Shown: in pieces, positions 21,175 to 33,359 of the stretch
Layout: each line of letters opens with the position of its first letter
Position numbering within the stretch: position 1 is the stretch's first letter
NCBI GenBank assembly: GCA_963921425.1
Contig: OY992833.1
Span: 10,023,738 to 10,087,737, forward strand
Length of the DNA stretch: 64,000 nucleotides
Direction: 5' to 3'
DNA from: Dryas octopetala
Lineage: Eukaryota > Streptophyta > Magnoliopsida > Rosales > Rosaceae
Translations under genes and position numbers: made by a program
The notes under the pieces: model-generated
What the model was told of the DNA's origin: nothing
The model's database searches: none
What the model saw: the letters and a program-made list of their open reading frames with translations, nothing else

Positions 21175-22582
21175 TTGTTAATGAGAAAATTGAGAAGACT
21201 ATTGAAGGCTTGAAGCAAAGGTATGTATGGTTGGATAAGAAGCTTCAAACTCCTGAATATTCAGTCATTCTAATGATTCTCCACCAATATTGTAAGTTTA
21301 AGTCTCCAAATTGATATTGAAACATACAAATTGATTAATTATAGTCTAAATTTTGAGCTTTCAAATAGAGACCTTTAGAGTCATATCATAAGCAAAAAGA
21401 AGACAGTTGAACAAGTTTGTCCCACATCGCTAAAATGAAATTTGACATTACGCTTTATAAGCCTAGTACAAGAATGTTGTATCGCCGAGCTTAGCAACGC
21501 AAGCTTGTAACCCAAGTGGGGGCATTGAGGTGTTGGGACATTGACTCAGCATTTGCTGGTCGGGTTTGGTGTGGCTTCAATCTGGCCCGCCCATTCCAAG
21601 CGAGGGGTTGAGCTTTGTGGCTTGGGCGAAGGCTCGGGTCACACGGCTTCTAGAGTGGAGGGCACAGCGTGAGGCTGTCTTCACAGAGCAGCGATTACCT
21701 TCCGCTCTTTGCAGTGGAAGGATAACGGGTCGGTGCCACCCTGATCCATCATCGTCTGCCGGGCTCTGCCAATTGGACCAACACCTTTTTTTATTTTGCT
21801 TCTCAGCAAAAACAACCTTCCATTTCGTAAGTGGATTTTTGGCTTTCTGATGGGTAAGATAATGAGAATTTCGTGTAGATTTTAGTGGTTAATCAAAGTG
21901 TGTCTTCTATTTCTTATGGGTAAGTGGATTTTTGGCTTTCTGATGGGTAAGATAGTGAGAATTTCGTGTAGATTTTAGTGGTTAATCAAAGTGTGTTCTT
22001 GAAAATTATTATTTGGGAACTGAACATTTTGCTTGTTTCGAAGGCTTCAATAGCCTTCAAGCCTTCAATAGTCTTCGAAAGATTAGGCAACCTGTTTTGT
22101 TTTAATGCCAATGAGCTTATGTTGCGACAATTTGTTTTTATTTTCGTTCGAAGTGCTAAGGATTTTGAACGCTATTCATTCAATTTTGTTTTGATCGAGA
22201 TAATTTAATATTTGAATGGTTATTTAACCAGAAAAACTTTATATGATCATTCAAAATTTAGGCCTTTTAATTTTATAATTTATCGACAGTCTTATGGCTT
22301 TTAAAATTCTAACTAAAGTCTCATAATATTGTAACTATTTCATGTTACATAATATTGGTCCATTAATTTCTATTTTTTTCACACACACCAGATGCCGAGC
22401 GCTCGGCAGCCATTTTCGAGTGTTCAGCAGTGCATTTTTACTTCTTCCTTAAGCCCTGGTTTGTCAGTTTTATATTATGTTTTAACTTTGAGATTTTGGG
22501 CTCCACAAAACTCATTCTATACTCATTCTATACTCTATTAAGATATGAGGTGAACTTGTATCCCTATACCCTCAAAAAATAA
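21175..22582 (+). other. Unit-specific segment with exon-like and LTR-like pieces
   Basis: 21175-21292 reads in one frame (NEKIEKTIEGLKQRYVWLDK and on to MILHQY) and ends near a GTAAGT donor-like site; I do not recognise it. A TTTGTCCCACATCG stretch (21417) and GCTTTATAAGCC (21451) look like the start and TATA region of a small LTR or TRIM. 21827-22012 holds a ~93 bp direct duplication. A 22 nt arm at 21194-21215 has an exact inverted partner at 22055-22076. The 94-codon frame at 21566-21850 has no recognisable domain. Confidence 0.5.
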
Positions 22583-22952
22583 AAAAATAATGACATATTT
22601 ATTTGACAAGGCAATGGTCAAAGGGCTTTATTTGAAAAAAAAAAAAAAAAAACAAAATCATAAGGTTTTTTTTCAAATAAGAAATGTTAGAATTACTAAA
22701 CTCTAATTTTTTTCTTTTTCTAATCAGAGGTGGTATTTGGGGTTATGGTTACCATGAGCGGGTGAGGCCCAGACCTCCTGATTGTATTCCTTGTAGCCTG
22801 GAAGAGGATAGATTGGGCTTGGTGAGGCCCAAGCCTCCTGATTGTATTCTATTTTTTAGATGTGAGGTTACAACCAATAAAAGAGATATCTTGTACGCTC
22901 AAATTAACTTATTTGATAACTTTAAATTGAGATTTATAAATAAAAAGAGAAA
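22583..22952 (+). repeat. Repeat block P, unit A
   Basis: It is nearly identical to 1-367, and is interrupted after GAGAAAATT by CACTA-2. Confidence 0.9.
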
Positions 22953-24303
22953 ATTTACTACTATAATAATGTAAATAGACATCGGTCAATAGACAACGAT
23001 TTGTGTTTTGTCCGTTATCTTAATTTACTACACAACGGTTTTTACAAAACCGTTATATGGACGTATAATATCCAATGGTATTTGGTTTTGAGATTTTTCT
23101 TAAATTATTAAACACAATAGTTTTAGACAAAACTGTTGTATTGGTTAAGTTACAAGAAAATAAAGAATTTGCGGTTCTTTGTATTTGGCCAAAAGCGGAG
23201 GCGCGCTAATGAACAGTCCTCTCCTTAAGTCTAATTTGGTCAAAGCCCTCTGACTTCACCTACTTTCAGACACTCATCCCCCATTCGATTTCCATCTTTG
23301 CCGTCCTCAACTCCTCATCGCGCAGAAATCTCTCATAGCTCGATCTCTTTCCTTTTGCATTATCCAAATTTTCTCCCTCTCTATCTCTATCCTCTCTCTA
23401 CGTCTATCAGTGTCTCTCTCGCTCTCTCTCCATTTCTGCTACTGACCGTTCTCGGCTAGATTTGGGAGCCCAACCAGTAAAGCTCATACAAGGTTTCGCT
23501 CTAACTGTAAAGCCCATCCCTATCTAATTATGATTTTAATGTTGGTTAGATTTTCTTGATTTAGGATTTAGGGTTTCATACAAGGAAGCTCCTCCCTATC
23601 TGATGAGGGTTTTTAATGTTTATTTGATTTTCTTGATTTAGGATTTAGGGTTTCATACAAGGAAGCTCCTCTATGAAAAGCATAATTTCTCTTTTCGTCA
23701 GTTCTTTTCTTTTGTTCAATTTCGGTGAGTTCTTCAACTGGGTACCTGTAATTTTTCCTTATATTCACTTTTATATGATGAGTTTTCTCTTTCTTTTAAG
23801 TTTGAGATTTCTATCTTTTCTTACATTTTGATGCATCTCTCCCACCTCCCACCTACATACCCATTCTGATTTTTTTTTTTTAAAATCTGTGGTAATACAT
23901 GAGTTGGTGAATATTGTGTCTATGTATCTGTGAGAGAGAGAGAGAGAATGGAGAGGGTGGTATAACCATCAAAGTTTGTTTAAGAAATTAATAAAGGATG
24001 TGTTTCTATGAGCAAAGAAAAAACAATGCCATTCTAAAATCTCAAATTAAGCTAGACTCTTTATCCAATTATGTTTTTAGAGGACTTGGTAATTTTCTTT
24101 GTTCTGCTTATTTTGTGCTTTTAGAGTAGTTTGTAATCTCTAATGACTAATCTATTCTTTTGAATACTTGTTCTACTAGTTTTGTGCTTAATAATTTACT
24201 TTAATTTTCCATTACTTGAATCTCACTCTAGGCAAAATCTAAGAGAAAAAAAAATTAATTAGTATATAGGTGTTTTTCATTAATGAGTTATACATGGATG
24301 CAG

Positions 24304-24466
24304 AAAATGTTGTTGTGGGAGATGCAGGCTATTCATCTTGAAGCTCATGTTGAACAGATGTTTGATGGTTTGGATGATGCAGATGGTGCAGAGGATGTAC
24401 CCTTTGATGAGCTCGTGGGCATGCAAGGACCTGTGTTTCATTTAATTAGTTGAAAATGCATTCACT
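24304..24466 (+). pseudogene. Captured SUD1/MARCH6-like E3 ligase exon (unit A)
   Basis: Between a GATGCAG acceptor and a GTAAGT donor it reads MQAIHLEAHVEQMFDGLDDA, then DGAEDVPFDELVGMQGPVFH. This is a highly conserved stretch of plant SUD1, a DOA10/MARCH6-type RING E3 ligase of the ER. A small duplication near 24444 (TTTAATTAGTTG) shifts the frame just before the expected VENAFT, so the piece is broken. It lies inside CACTA-2. Confidence 0.85.
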
Positions 24467-24783
24467 GTAAGTTGGTTGTCACTGATTTCCCCTGCCCCCC
24501 TCCTTTTAATTTATGGTTGCTGATATATTGTTTCTCAGGTTTTACAGTCTTTTCCTAGTTGCTCTCCCTGTAATCTTTATCTTTTGTTCTTATATTTTTA
24601 CCAGTCTCTATTTGTATTCTTAATGAAAGAAATTTTCTTATTTATGTAATTAATATTAACGTGTTGAGTGAATGAGGGACCCAAGTTTTGTTTGAACTTC
24701 TAAATTTATCATGTTTTTCCAGCATATAAGTTGTTGTTATATATTGTTAATATATTTGTTTTCCTTTCTCTCCTTGTTTTTAG

Positions 24784-27123
24784 ATCCATCTGTTGCTTTA
24801 TTACATCATCTTGGACAGCAATTGAAGCAGGTGACTAATGTTAATCTCTTTGATGCTAAGGCTTTGGAATCGATCAAATCAACCAGTTTATATGTAAGCT
24901 CTTGACCTTTTTTGTTTCTTGCTATACATTTTGTTAGGGGTACTTTGATATATCATAGATTCTTGCTTTATCTTAGTCAAACCCAAGTTTGTTATTGCTG
25001 CAATTCATTGTTGCAGAATACATCTACTCGATCACTTTTTAGTGTTGGGAATAGGATTCTGGATGACAACATTGAGAGAAATAATGGCAATGTACCTCAT
25101 GTATGGCAGTAAGAGGATACATGGATCCGATACTGTTGAAGCCTTCATGAATCCATGCACATTTATAATTTAATTCCTTGTTCTCTGCTGTACATTTTAT
25201 TTTGTATCCTTCATTAATCACTATTGGAATTTTAAATGGACCTGTTTGAAGCCTCAGGTCTTTTATTAGTGACATGACTAGGAAAAAAGGAGAAAGAATG
25301 GCTGAACAGGTCTCTTTCAGATTGTTCTTGGTTGCAATTCATTCTATGTCTTCTGCTTTTTTGTATTTTATAACTTCTTTTCTCTTTTATTAATTTTCTG
25401 CTTCTATAGAATGGGGAAACTAAATACATAATGTAGTTATATAATTTTTTTCTTTCTTAAATTATATATGGTTTGGCAAGGTGGTTATCTTTCTCAATTG
25501 CTTTCTCCTTAACAATATTGTAGAAATATGTTTGTAGAAACATTTCTGTTGGGCCTCTAACAGTTGCTAACATCTGTAAATCTCTTGAAGAAAATTATTA
25601 AATGGCTTGTACATGAGTAGGAGTCTTGAAGATGTAATTTTTTTAATCAATGTGTTCCGTTGACCTAGGAATTGTATGTTCTCTGGGTCCTAAGGTTGGT
25701 AGTCGATAACCAGGTGGTAATAAAAGAGGAAAATGGATTGTACATACATCAGATGGCCAATATTTTAGTTCTTTGGTAGTTGTACTGCTTTCCACCATTT
25801 AACAATTATTTTATAGTGTTTCCATGGTCTATGTGGCTTTCATGTTAAAGGTTAGCCCTGTCATTAGCTGCTAACTTATTTTAGTTTGTCTGCAGAGTTC
25901 CTAAGTAGAGCTTTACATTTAGTGTAGTGTGTAGTGCGAAAATCTTGGTATTTAGAAATGGAAGTTCCAATTTTATGTTTTACTAACTAACCATTTTGGT
26001 CAATATATTGTCTATTGATTCTATGTCCATTTTGTCTGCTCGTAGAATTTTGTTTTCAAACCTAGCTTATTACCTCAAGAGGGAAAAGCAGAAGGCTTTA
26101 GAGAATATGGAAAGAACTTCAGCTCAGGTATGGTTATCCATATTTCTGACAGAGTTATGCTTAGTGCATGCTTAGGCTTTGGAATGCATAGTTTTAGTAA
26201 TTATTGTACTAAATCTTTGGTAAATCTTAGGTTATCCATATCTCTAGCATCACTATTTTTATTTATTTAGCTTTCAATTAAATATTTGGTAAATCTTTTC
26301 TTGACATTTTTGAAATTGTAATAAACCATCCATTGCTGTTTAAAGGGTGTTTTCCTTCTCAAATGACTCATAAAGAATTTTAACAAAAAGAGATTGTACG
26401 TGAAAGACTTGACTTGACTTGACTTTCAAAAAGGTTTTTATGTAAGCTTTGATGTATATATATGGACAATTGGAATGTGCATATATTGATGGTTTTGTTT
26501 ATCCTTACAAATGGAAAGGATGCTGAAGAAGGGAGATGGCCAGAAAGTGGTTATGGATGGTTATTGATTTTACAAGAGAGGATCATTCACAAGCTGTGCT
26601 TTTTGTGTGTGTCAGTTCTTGACAAGTAAATATATACATATGCCTTTTAATAAACCCCCCTTTTATAGGCATAATATATCTGCATCAGCTAATTGGCCCA
26701 TGGATGATGGCCTTCAGTTTCTATGCTCATTGTAGGAAATGGGAAATTGTGAAATAAACTTACAAAGTTTTGTAAGCATAATGATTATGTGATGAAAAAC
26801 TCATAGCTGTAGCAAACTTACATTATTAACAATTGACATGCAGGAACTTGAAAGGCAATCAATTATGAGGCTTTGTTTCAAATGCTCTTTTGGAAAGATC
26901 AGAAGCTGGATTACTTGTACAGAGGTACACCTTCCCATCTCAAAATATTTAAATGTCACATTTTATGGTTGCAGATAGAAGCTCAAAATGTGTCTTTATT
27001 TTCACATATTTTGATTTTTCTTTAATTAATGAGTCCATTTGCCTATTTTTCTGTAGGGATTCAAAGACGGGAGGAGCTCAAAATGCTTTGGTTGTCGGTC
27101 CATCTACACCAAAGGCACAATGA
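24784..27123 (+). pseudogene. Captured exons of an unidentified host gene (unit A)
   Basis: A series of exon-like blocks with good splice sites: 24784-24893 (PSVALLHHLGQQLKQVTNVN), 25017-25108 (TSTRSLFSVGNRILDDN), 26046-26127 (FSNLAYYLKREKQKALENME), 26844-26934 (a 1 bp deletion is likely, after which it reads EALFQMLFWKDQKLDYLYR) and 27057-27123, which ends in TGA after DSKTGGAQNALVVGPSTPKA. The introns are normal in size. This looks like the C-terminal half of one host gene. I cannot name it. The frameshift makes it a likely pseudogene. Confidence 0.6.
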
Positions 27124-28079
27124 GTAGTCTCTTGCTCTCTCAGTTTATTATTCTCTTATTATCTTCATGAAAGGTCTTTGGAGGCAACAATGGTTTCTCA
27201 TGTTTTTATTTTATCTATGTTGTACATGTATTGACTTGTTGGTCATTTGGGGCAGCAAGACATTTTATTTTGTGAGGGAGGAGAGTAGTATACATGTATT
27301 TCTTTGATACATTATGACTTTGTACATTGAAAAGGTTGAAAATATTATTGATTACTTTGTATCTAGATGTTAACAAGTAAATAATACAACAAATTCTCTA
27401 TCAAAAGTGTTGTATGTACCTTTGATTTATAATGGTTCAATATCAGAAATCATTCTCTAATCCATAAGCATACCACGAAATCCTTAAAAAATTGTTGTAC
27501 TAAATAACTTCATGCAACAGTTTCCAACACAAAATCGATGTATCAAAGAATTATATACATCTAAACAAACTTGAAATAAATAGGCCACACAACGGTTATA
27601 TACTAAAAACCGATGTTCTTAATAACTTTATGCAACGGTTTATTATTAACACCGTTGTATGAAAAAGCTATAGACATGACAATTGCATGTTTATGAATAC
27701 CATACACAACGGTTTATATATAGCAATACATTGTTGTCTTGAAGGGTATTTTAGCTCGAGTTTCTACTTAAAATAGTTGTAAAATACATATGTTTAGTAA
27801 TCATAACCGTTGTCTAAATTGCTTTTACACATCTGTCTTTAAGGATAAACCGATGTATAAGTTAGTGCTCAACAACAGTTTTCTCTAAACTATTGGTTTT
27901 GAGGGTGTATATACAACGGTTTTACACCTAAAACCGTTGTGTTAATGTCATCAACACAACGGGAAAAAACCGTTATCTAGTTGTACCCCAATAGACGTCA
28001 GTCGATTAGACGACGGTATTTAGGAACACTAGACAACGGTTTTTACCCATTGTCTATTAGCTTTTTTGTAGTAGTGATT

Positions 28080-29053
28080 AGGTGTAAGTTCAATTTTGGA
28101 GTGTCTTTTGGACTAAAACCATATAGCTTTTTTTATTTGTACTGAAATCCATTTTTTTAGGCTAAAGTTCAAAAAATGGACCCACATATATGTCGCTTTT
28201 TTGAATTTTGGCTCATATTATCTCCTAAAATTAAGATAATTAATATGAATTAATTTTAAGAATTTTGGAATTTTGGCTCATATTCCATAATTTTAAGAAT
28301 TATTGAATTTTGGTTCATATTAATTTTAAGATAATTAATATTAATTTTAGGAATTAATATTAAAGATGTCCTAATTTTTCCATTAGGACATCTTTAATAC
28401 TTACACTTTTTAATTAAAACAACTATTCAAAATATATCAATTTTTATATTTTTTAATTTAAAATTATTTAAGATAATTTCCGCTTAGGTAATATTATGTT
28501 TTAGATTTAGGGTTTAGGTTATAGAGTGTATAATGTGGCATATTAGGTTTTAAGATCACCCAAAATCTTTGACTTAAAACCTAACGTAAAGCCGACAAAC
28601 CATGCACAAGAATAAGACTTACGGGATTAGGGTTTAGATTTAGGGTATAGGGTTTTAGATAGGATAAAGTGATAATATTAGGATAATATAATATGATAAT
28701 ACTAGAATAATATAATAAGATAATATTAGGATAATATTAGAATTTAAATCTCATTAATTTTAAAGTAAATTACTCTAAAGTTCATTTTACAAGGCCAAAT
28801 GATAAACAAACTCACCTAAAAAGTTACAATGATAAATAAGTTCAATTTGTACAAATAAACCCCATTTTATATCTTCTTCCTTGTTTTTTGTTTTTTTTTT
28901 TTTGAACTGGAAAAATTGTCACTGTTGCACAGTGGTAATTAGTAACAGTATAACACGAGTGTTTTATACAATTCAAATAGTGAAAATTGACGAGCACTCG
29001 GTGAACAGTACCGAGTGCTCGATGAAAGTTCCTAGCACTCAGACCGACCTATC
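28080..29053 (+). repeat. Repeat block S, unit A (truncated)
   Basis: It matches 370 to about 1305 and stops at GACCGACCTATC, the tandem-duplication breakpoint. Confidence 0.9.
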
Positions 29054-29054
29054 T

Positions 29055-32000
29055 CAGTACTCGAAGAGTGCTGGACTACGTCATCGGGAATTTTGCAATT
29101 ACAACTAAATTAAATGTAACATACAAACTAAACTATAATTAATCTAACAATATACATATAAGCATACAAACAAACTATTAAATTTTAGCATTTAAGAACA
29201 TACAAACTAACTAATCAATTTTATAATTAATTTTAACATACAAACTAATTTACTAAAAAAGTTTAATACAATTATATATGAAACATTAAATACTAAAACT
29301 TAACTAAAAGATAGATTAAACACATACCTCACCAAAAATGCAATTATCCTTCACAACAAATGCAACATTATCCTTCCTTCACCAAAAAAATAAATCATTG
29401 TTAAATATTTGCCCAACATCAATCTAAATTCAGATTTCACAACCAAACCACTAAATTAAAAAAAACCACAACATTAACTAATTAACACTAAAATCAGAAA
29501 TTTCACAACCAATTTATGCAAAATCCACAACAAGTGCAAATTGTCCAATCCTACAAAAGCAAAATCCACAATATTAGAAAACATAAAAAACAGAAAATAA
29601 CAAAACTTAATTAAAATAACATAAATTGAAAAAAAAAAATTACCTTGTGTTTCGGTGAGTTGGTTTCGGGTGGGCGGGGGGGGGGGGGATTGGGTTTGAG
29701 TGGGGTGTGTTTTCGGGGGAGGGTGGGTTTCGGGGGGGTGGGGGGTGGGTTTCGGGGGGAATTAAGGTGGGTTTTGGGGGAGTGGGTCTCCGATGGGGGG
29801 TGGGTTTTCGGGAGGAGGGAGGAGGAGTGGGTGGGTTTTCGGTTGGAGGGGGTGGATTTCTGGGGGTTGGGTTTTCGGAAGCAGGGAGGAGGGAGGAGGG
29901 TTTTGGGTTTCGGGGGAAGGAGAAGGGAGGAGAAGGGAAGAGGCGGCAGCCGAGAGCAAGGAGAAGCGCGGCGAGAGCTGAGAGGGAGTGAGAGTGAGTG
30001 AAGTGTGAAGTGTGAAGTGAACCCAGAACTGGGTTAGATTGAACGACTTTGGGCGACGAACATGATTCCGTCGCCCAAAGAACCTTTAGGCGAGGAATTC
30101 ATTATTTCGTCGCCCAAAAAGCCTTTGGGCGACGGAATCATGTTCGTCGCTCAAAGTCGTTAACTTTAGGGCACCGTTTCATCCCGCCACAATTTCAGAA
30201 TTTGGGCGACGCACCGTTCGTCGCCCAAAGTTGATTTTTGGTATGAACCACGATCGTTCATACGTTCGAGGTCCAATACCAAACTTCTAGATCTCCAATT
30301 GACCTAATTTTTTAGAGGAATGATCTTTGAGTGGGAAACTAATAAATGAACGGTTCAGATCGTTAAAAACACAATCGACATATAAGGTTCTACATATAAA
30401 TCAGTGGATTTTACACTTAAATAATAAAATTCTATTAACTATTTCGTTCAAACCTTGTCGATTCAATAATTGTGAAGACAATAACGTCATTACAACAATT
30501 ATAGTCGTTCATCATCTATGTTCATACGCAAAGATCATCCCTGCAAAAAATCCGCTCAATCAGAGTTCATCTAGCCGTTCGATTATGATTATAAAAACCA
30601 TGATCTTTCATACACACTAAATGCTAAACCTAACTTCTACTTCTTAGATTGAGATAATTTTTTGTATGGATGATCTTTGAGTGGGGGACTAGCCAATAAT
30701 CGGTTCGGATTCTTAAAAACATAATAGAAATCTGAGTTTCTACATATAAATACACTTGAAGAGTATAATTCTATTAATTTTTTTGTAGAAATTTTGGTGA
30801 TTCAATAGTTTGTGAAGACTACAATGTGATTTTAACGATCGGAACCGTTCATTTTATTCGTTTATTTTGGAAGATCATCCCTGCAAAAAATCGGCTAAAT
30901 CAGAATTCATCTCCTCCTTCGATTAATATTAAAAAATTCACGATCGTTCATAAGTTCAACCACCGTTACCTAACTTTTACATCTCCGATTGAGCTAATTT
31001 TTTGCAGGGATGATCCTTGAGTGGGAAATTAAAAAATGAATGGTTCTGATCTTTGGAAATACAATCGTATCGTATGCTATTACATATATAAAATTGTAAA
31101 CAAAAAAGTATTAGTACTTTGGGCGAGGAACTACAAATTATAAATTCGTCGCCCAAGGTCCCTTTGGGCAATGAAATGTTAAGTTCCTTGCCCAAACCAT
31201 TATTACAAAACGATCATTCCTACATTCGAGCTCCGATACCAAATTTTTACATCTCCAATTAACCTAATTTTCTGCAAGATTAATCTTTGAGTGAGAAACT
31301 AATAAATGAACGGTTCGGATCATTGAAAACACAATCGACATATGAGGTTGTACATATAAATGAACGGTTTTTGCACTTGAAGAATAAAATTCTATTAACT
31401 CTTTCGTTAAAACCTTGTAGCTTCAATAATTGTGAAGACCACAACGTGATTATCACGATCAGAGCCATTCATCATATACGTTCATACTCAAAGATCAACC
31501 CTGCAAAAAATCGGCTCAATCGGAGTTCATCTACCCGTTCGATTATTATTATAAGAATCAAGATCGTTCATACATCCTAAATGCCAAACCTAACTTCTAC
31601 ATCTCCAATTGAGATAATTTTTTGCATGGATGATCTTTGAGTGGGGCACTAAGAAATGATTGGTTCGGATCGTTAAAAATACAATACAAAAGTGATCTTC
31701 TACATACAAATACACTTGAAGAGTATAATTCTATAGTTTTTTCGTTGAAACTTTGTCGATTCAACAATTGTAATTTCAACGATCAGAGTCGTTCATTTTA
31801 TTCGTTTATAATCAAACATCATTCCTGCAAAAAATTGCCCAAATCAGAATTCATCACTCCAATGATTAGTATTAGCAAATTCTTGATCGTTCATACATTC
31901 GAGCACCGTTACATAACTTTTACATCTCCAATAATCCTAATTTTTTGCAATGCTGATCTTTCAATAAGGAATTAAAAATTGAACGGTTCGGATCGTTGGA

Positions 32001-32437
32001 AACACGATCGCATTGTATGAATAACATACATATAATTGTACAAAAAAAAAAAAAAAGGAATGACCCTTTGGGCGACGAACAAATTCCTCGCCCACAATCA
32101 CTTTGGGCGACGAAATATTTTGTCTCCCAAAGTACCTTTGGGCAACAAATTTAGGTTTTCCTCGCCCAAAGGTACTTTGGGCGAGGAACATGCATATTCC
32201 TCACCGAATGCATTTCTCAATTAATATTTTGGCGTGTGAGTTGAGGCGACGAGATCATTTCGTCGCCCAAAGTAACTTTAGGCGAGGAACATGTTATTCG
32301 TCGGCCAAAGTCCGTCGCCCAAATATGTATGACATTGAGCGACCAATGTTCTTGTTCGTCGCCCAAAATTACTTTGGGCGACGAATATAGGTTTGTCGCC
32401 CAAAATTTCGTCGCCCAAATATGTTTTTCTAGTAGTG
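29055..32437 (-). mobile_element. CACTA-1 right part, unit B copy
   Basis: Copy of 15552-18937: G-rich tract (29640-30000), GGGCGACGAA clusters, six-copy array and right terminus. The transposase region is outside the duplicated unit, so it is absent here. Confidence 0.9.
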
Positions 32438-33359
32438 ATATAACTACTAACTAGTTTATAAGTTTGTATATAACTATATATACATAAACAATGTTAGCTA
32501 GGTATATATAACACGTACATTATAGAGTAATTAATATATAATAATAGACTTAGTGTATAGGTTTAGGATCATACAAAATATATTTTAGGGTCTAAAATAT
32601 AGCTAGGTTAATATTAATTTTATTATCTAAAATGTGTATAAATATGTATATTGGAAGATTAAGTACGTTCACAAGAACTTGTTGGCCTAGTGGGTGAGGT
32701 AAAATAAAATAAAATAAAATAACGTACTAAAATCCAAAAAATCAACATCAAACTTCTAGATTCTCAGTACACCTAAAAAATCTAAAATAATTTTCAGATA
32801 GACAAAAAAAAAAAAAAAGAACCCACCACTCCTACACCGCACAGCCCCTCCCCCTTCCCCACTTTCATCGGCAGGGCTTCTTTTCCAGCAATATCTCCTC
32901 GCCAATCCGATGATCAGCACACACACACACTCTCTTTCTCTCTCTCTCTCACTCACTCATTCTCTCTCTATGTGCGCAATTTGGGGGTTCCACATATCTA
33001 CAACAATTTCAAACACAAATAGAGAGAGATGACGCTGGCTGACCTTGGATGATGTCGTTGCGTCGGGAACGGTAGTCGGTGAGGGAGGCGACGGCGGTGA
33101 GGGGTGGGGGTTGGTCGGCGATGGAGGAGGATGAGAAACTAGCAGAAAGAAGAAGAAGAAGAAGAAGAAGAAGAAGAAAAATAAGAAAAGTTGCTCCGAG
33201 TTTGGGATTGCTAGCTGGATTTCGTACTAGGGGTAGGTGAAGTGATTATGATGACAATGAGAGTATAACAGGAAGAAGAAGAAGAAGATCATCGATCTGC
33301 AAAGGGTGGGATTTGGGTGGGTGTTTTTTTTTTTTTGTGCTTTCACTTTAGTATGGTTT
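32438..33359 (+). repeat. R2 and low-complexity flank, unit B
   Basis: Copy of 18938-19859, with one fewer AGA in the microsatellite near 33150-33180. No gene. Confidence 0.8.

Larger units (their letters stand above)
22956..28076 (+). mobile_element. CACTA-2, non-autonomous, unit A (5121 bp)
   Basis: The left end is TACTACTATAATAATG and the right end GCTTTTTTGTAGTAGTG, i.e. CACTACTACAAAAAAGC inverted. The first left base is T rather than C. It is flanked by ATT at 22953-22955 and 28077-28079, and the pre-insertion sequence AAAATTAGGTG is seen intact at 364-374. ACAACGG/CCGTTGT motifs crowd both ends (22985-23150 and 27580-28060). The middle has exon-intron sequence taken from host genes and a 77 bp-spaced duplication at 23551-23672. 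There is no transposase. Confidence 0.92.
15552..29053 (+). repeat. Tandem unit A (~13.5 kb)
   Basis: It is repeated head-to-tail by unit B (29055-42542). The offset is 13,503 bp at the start and about 13,489-13,495 bp toward the end. Line-by-line reading shows only about ten substitutions plus small changes in homopolymers and microsatellites. The inner junction reads GACCTATC-T-CAGTACTCG at 29046-29063: the unit end (block S) is joined to the interior of CACTA-1 with one extra T and no long homology. Confidence 0.95.

Noticed and set aside
21566-21850. 94-codon frame, identical in both tandem units
   Set aside because: The identity reflects recent duplication. No domain is seen, and it overlaps LTR-like sequence and a direct duplication.
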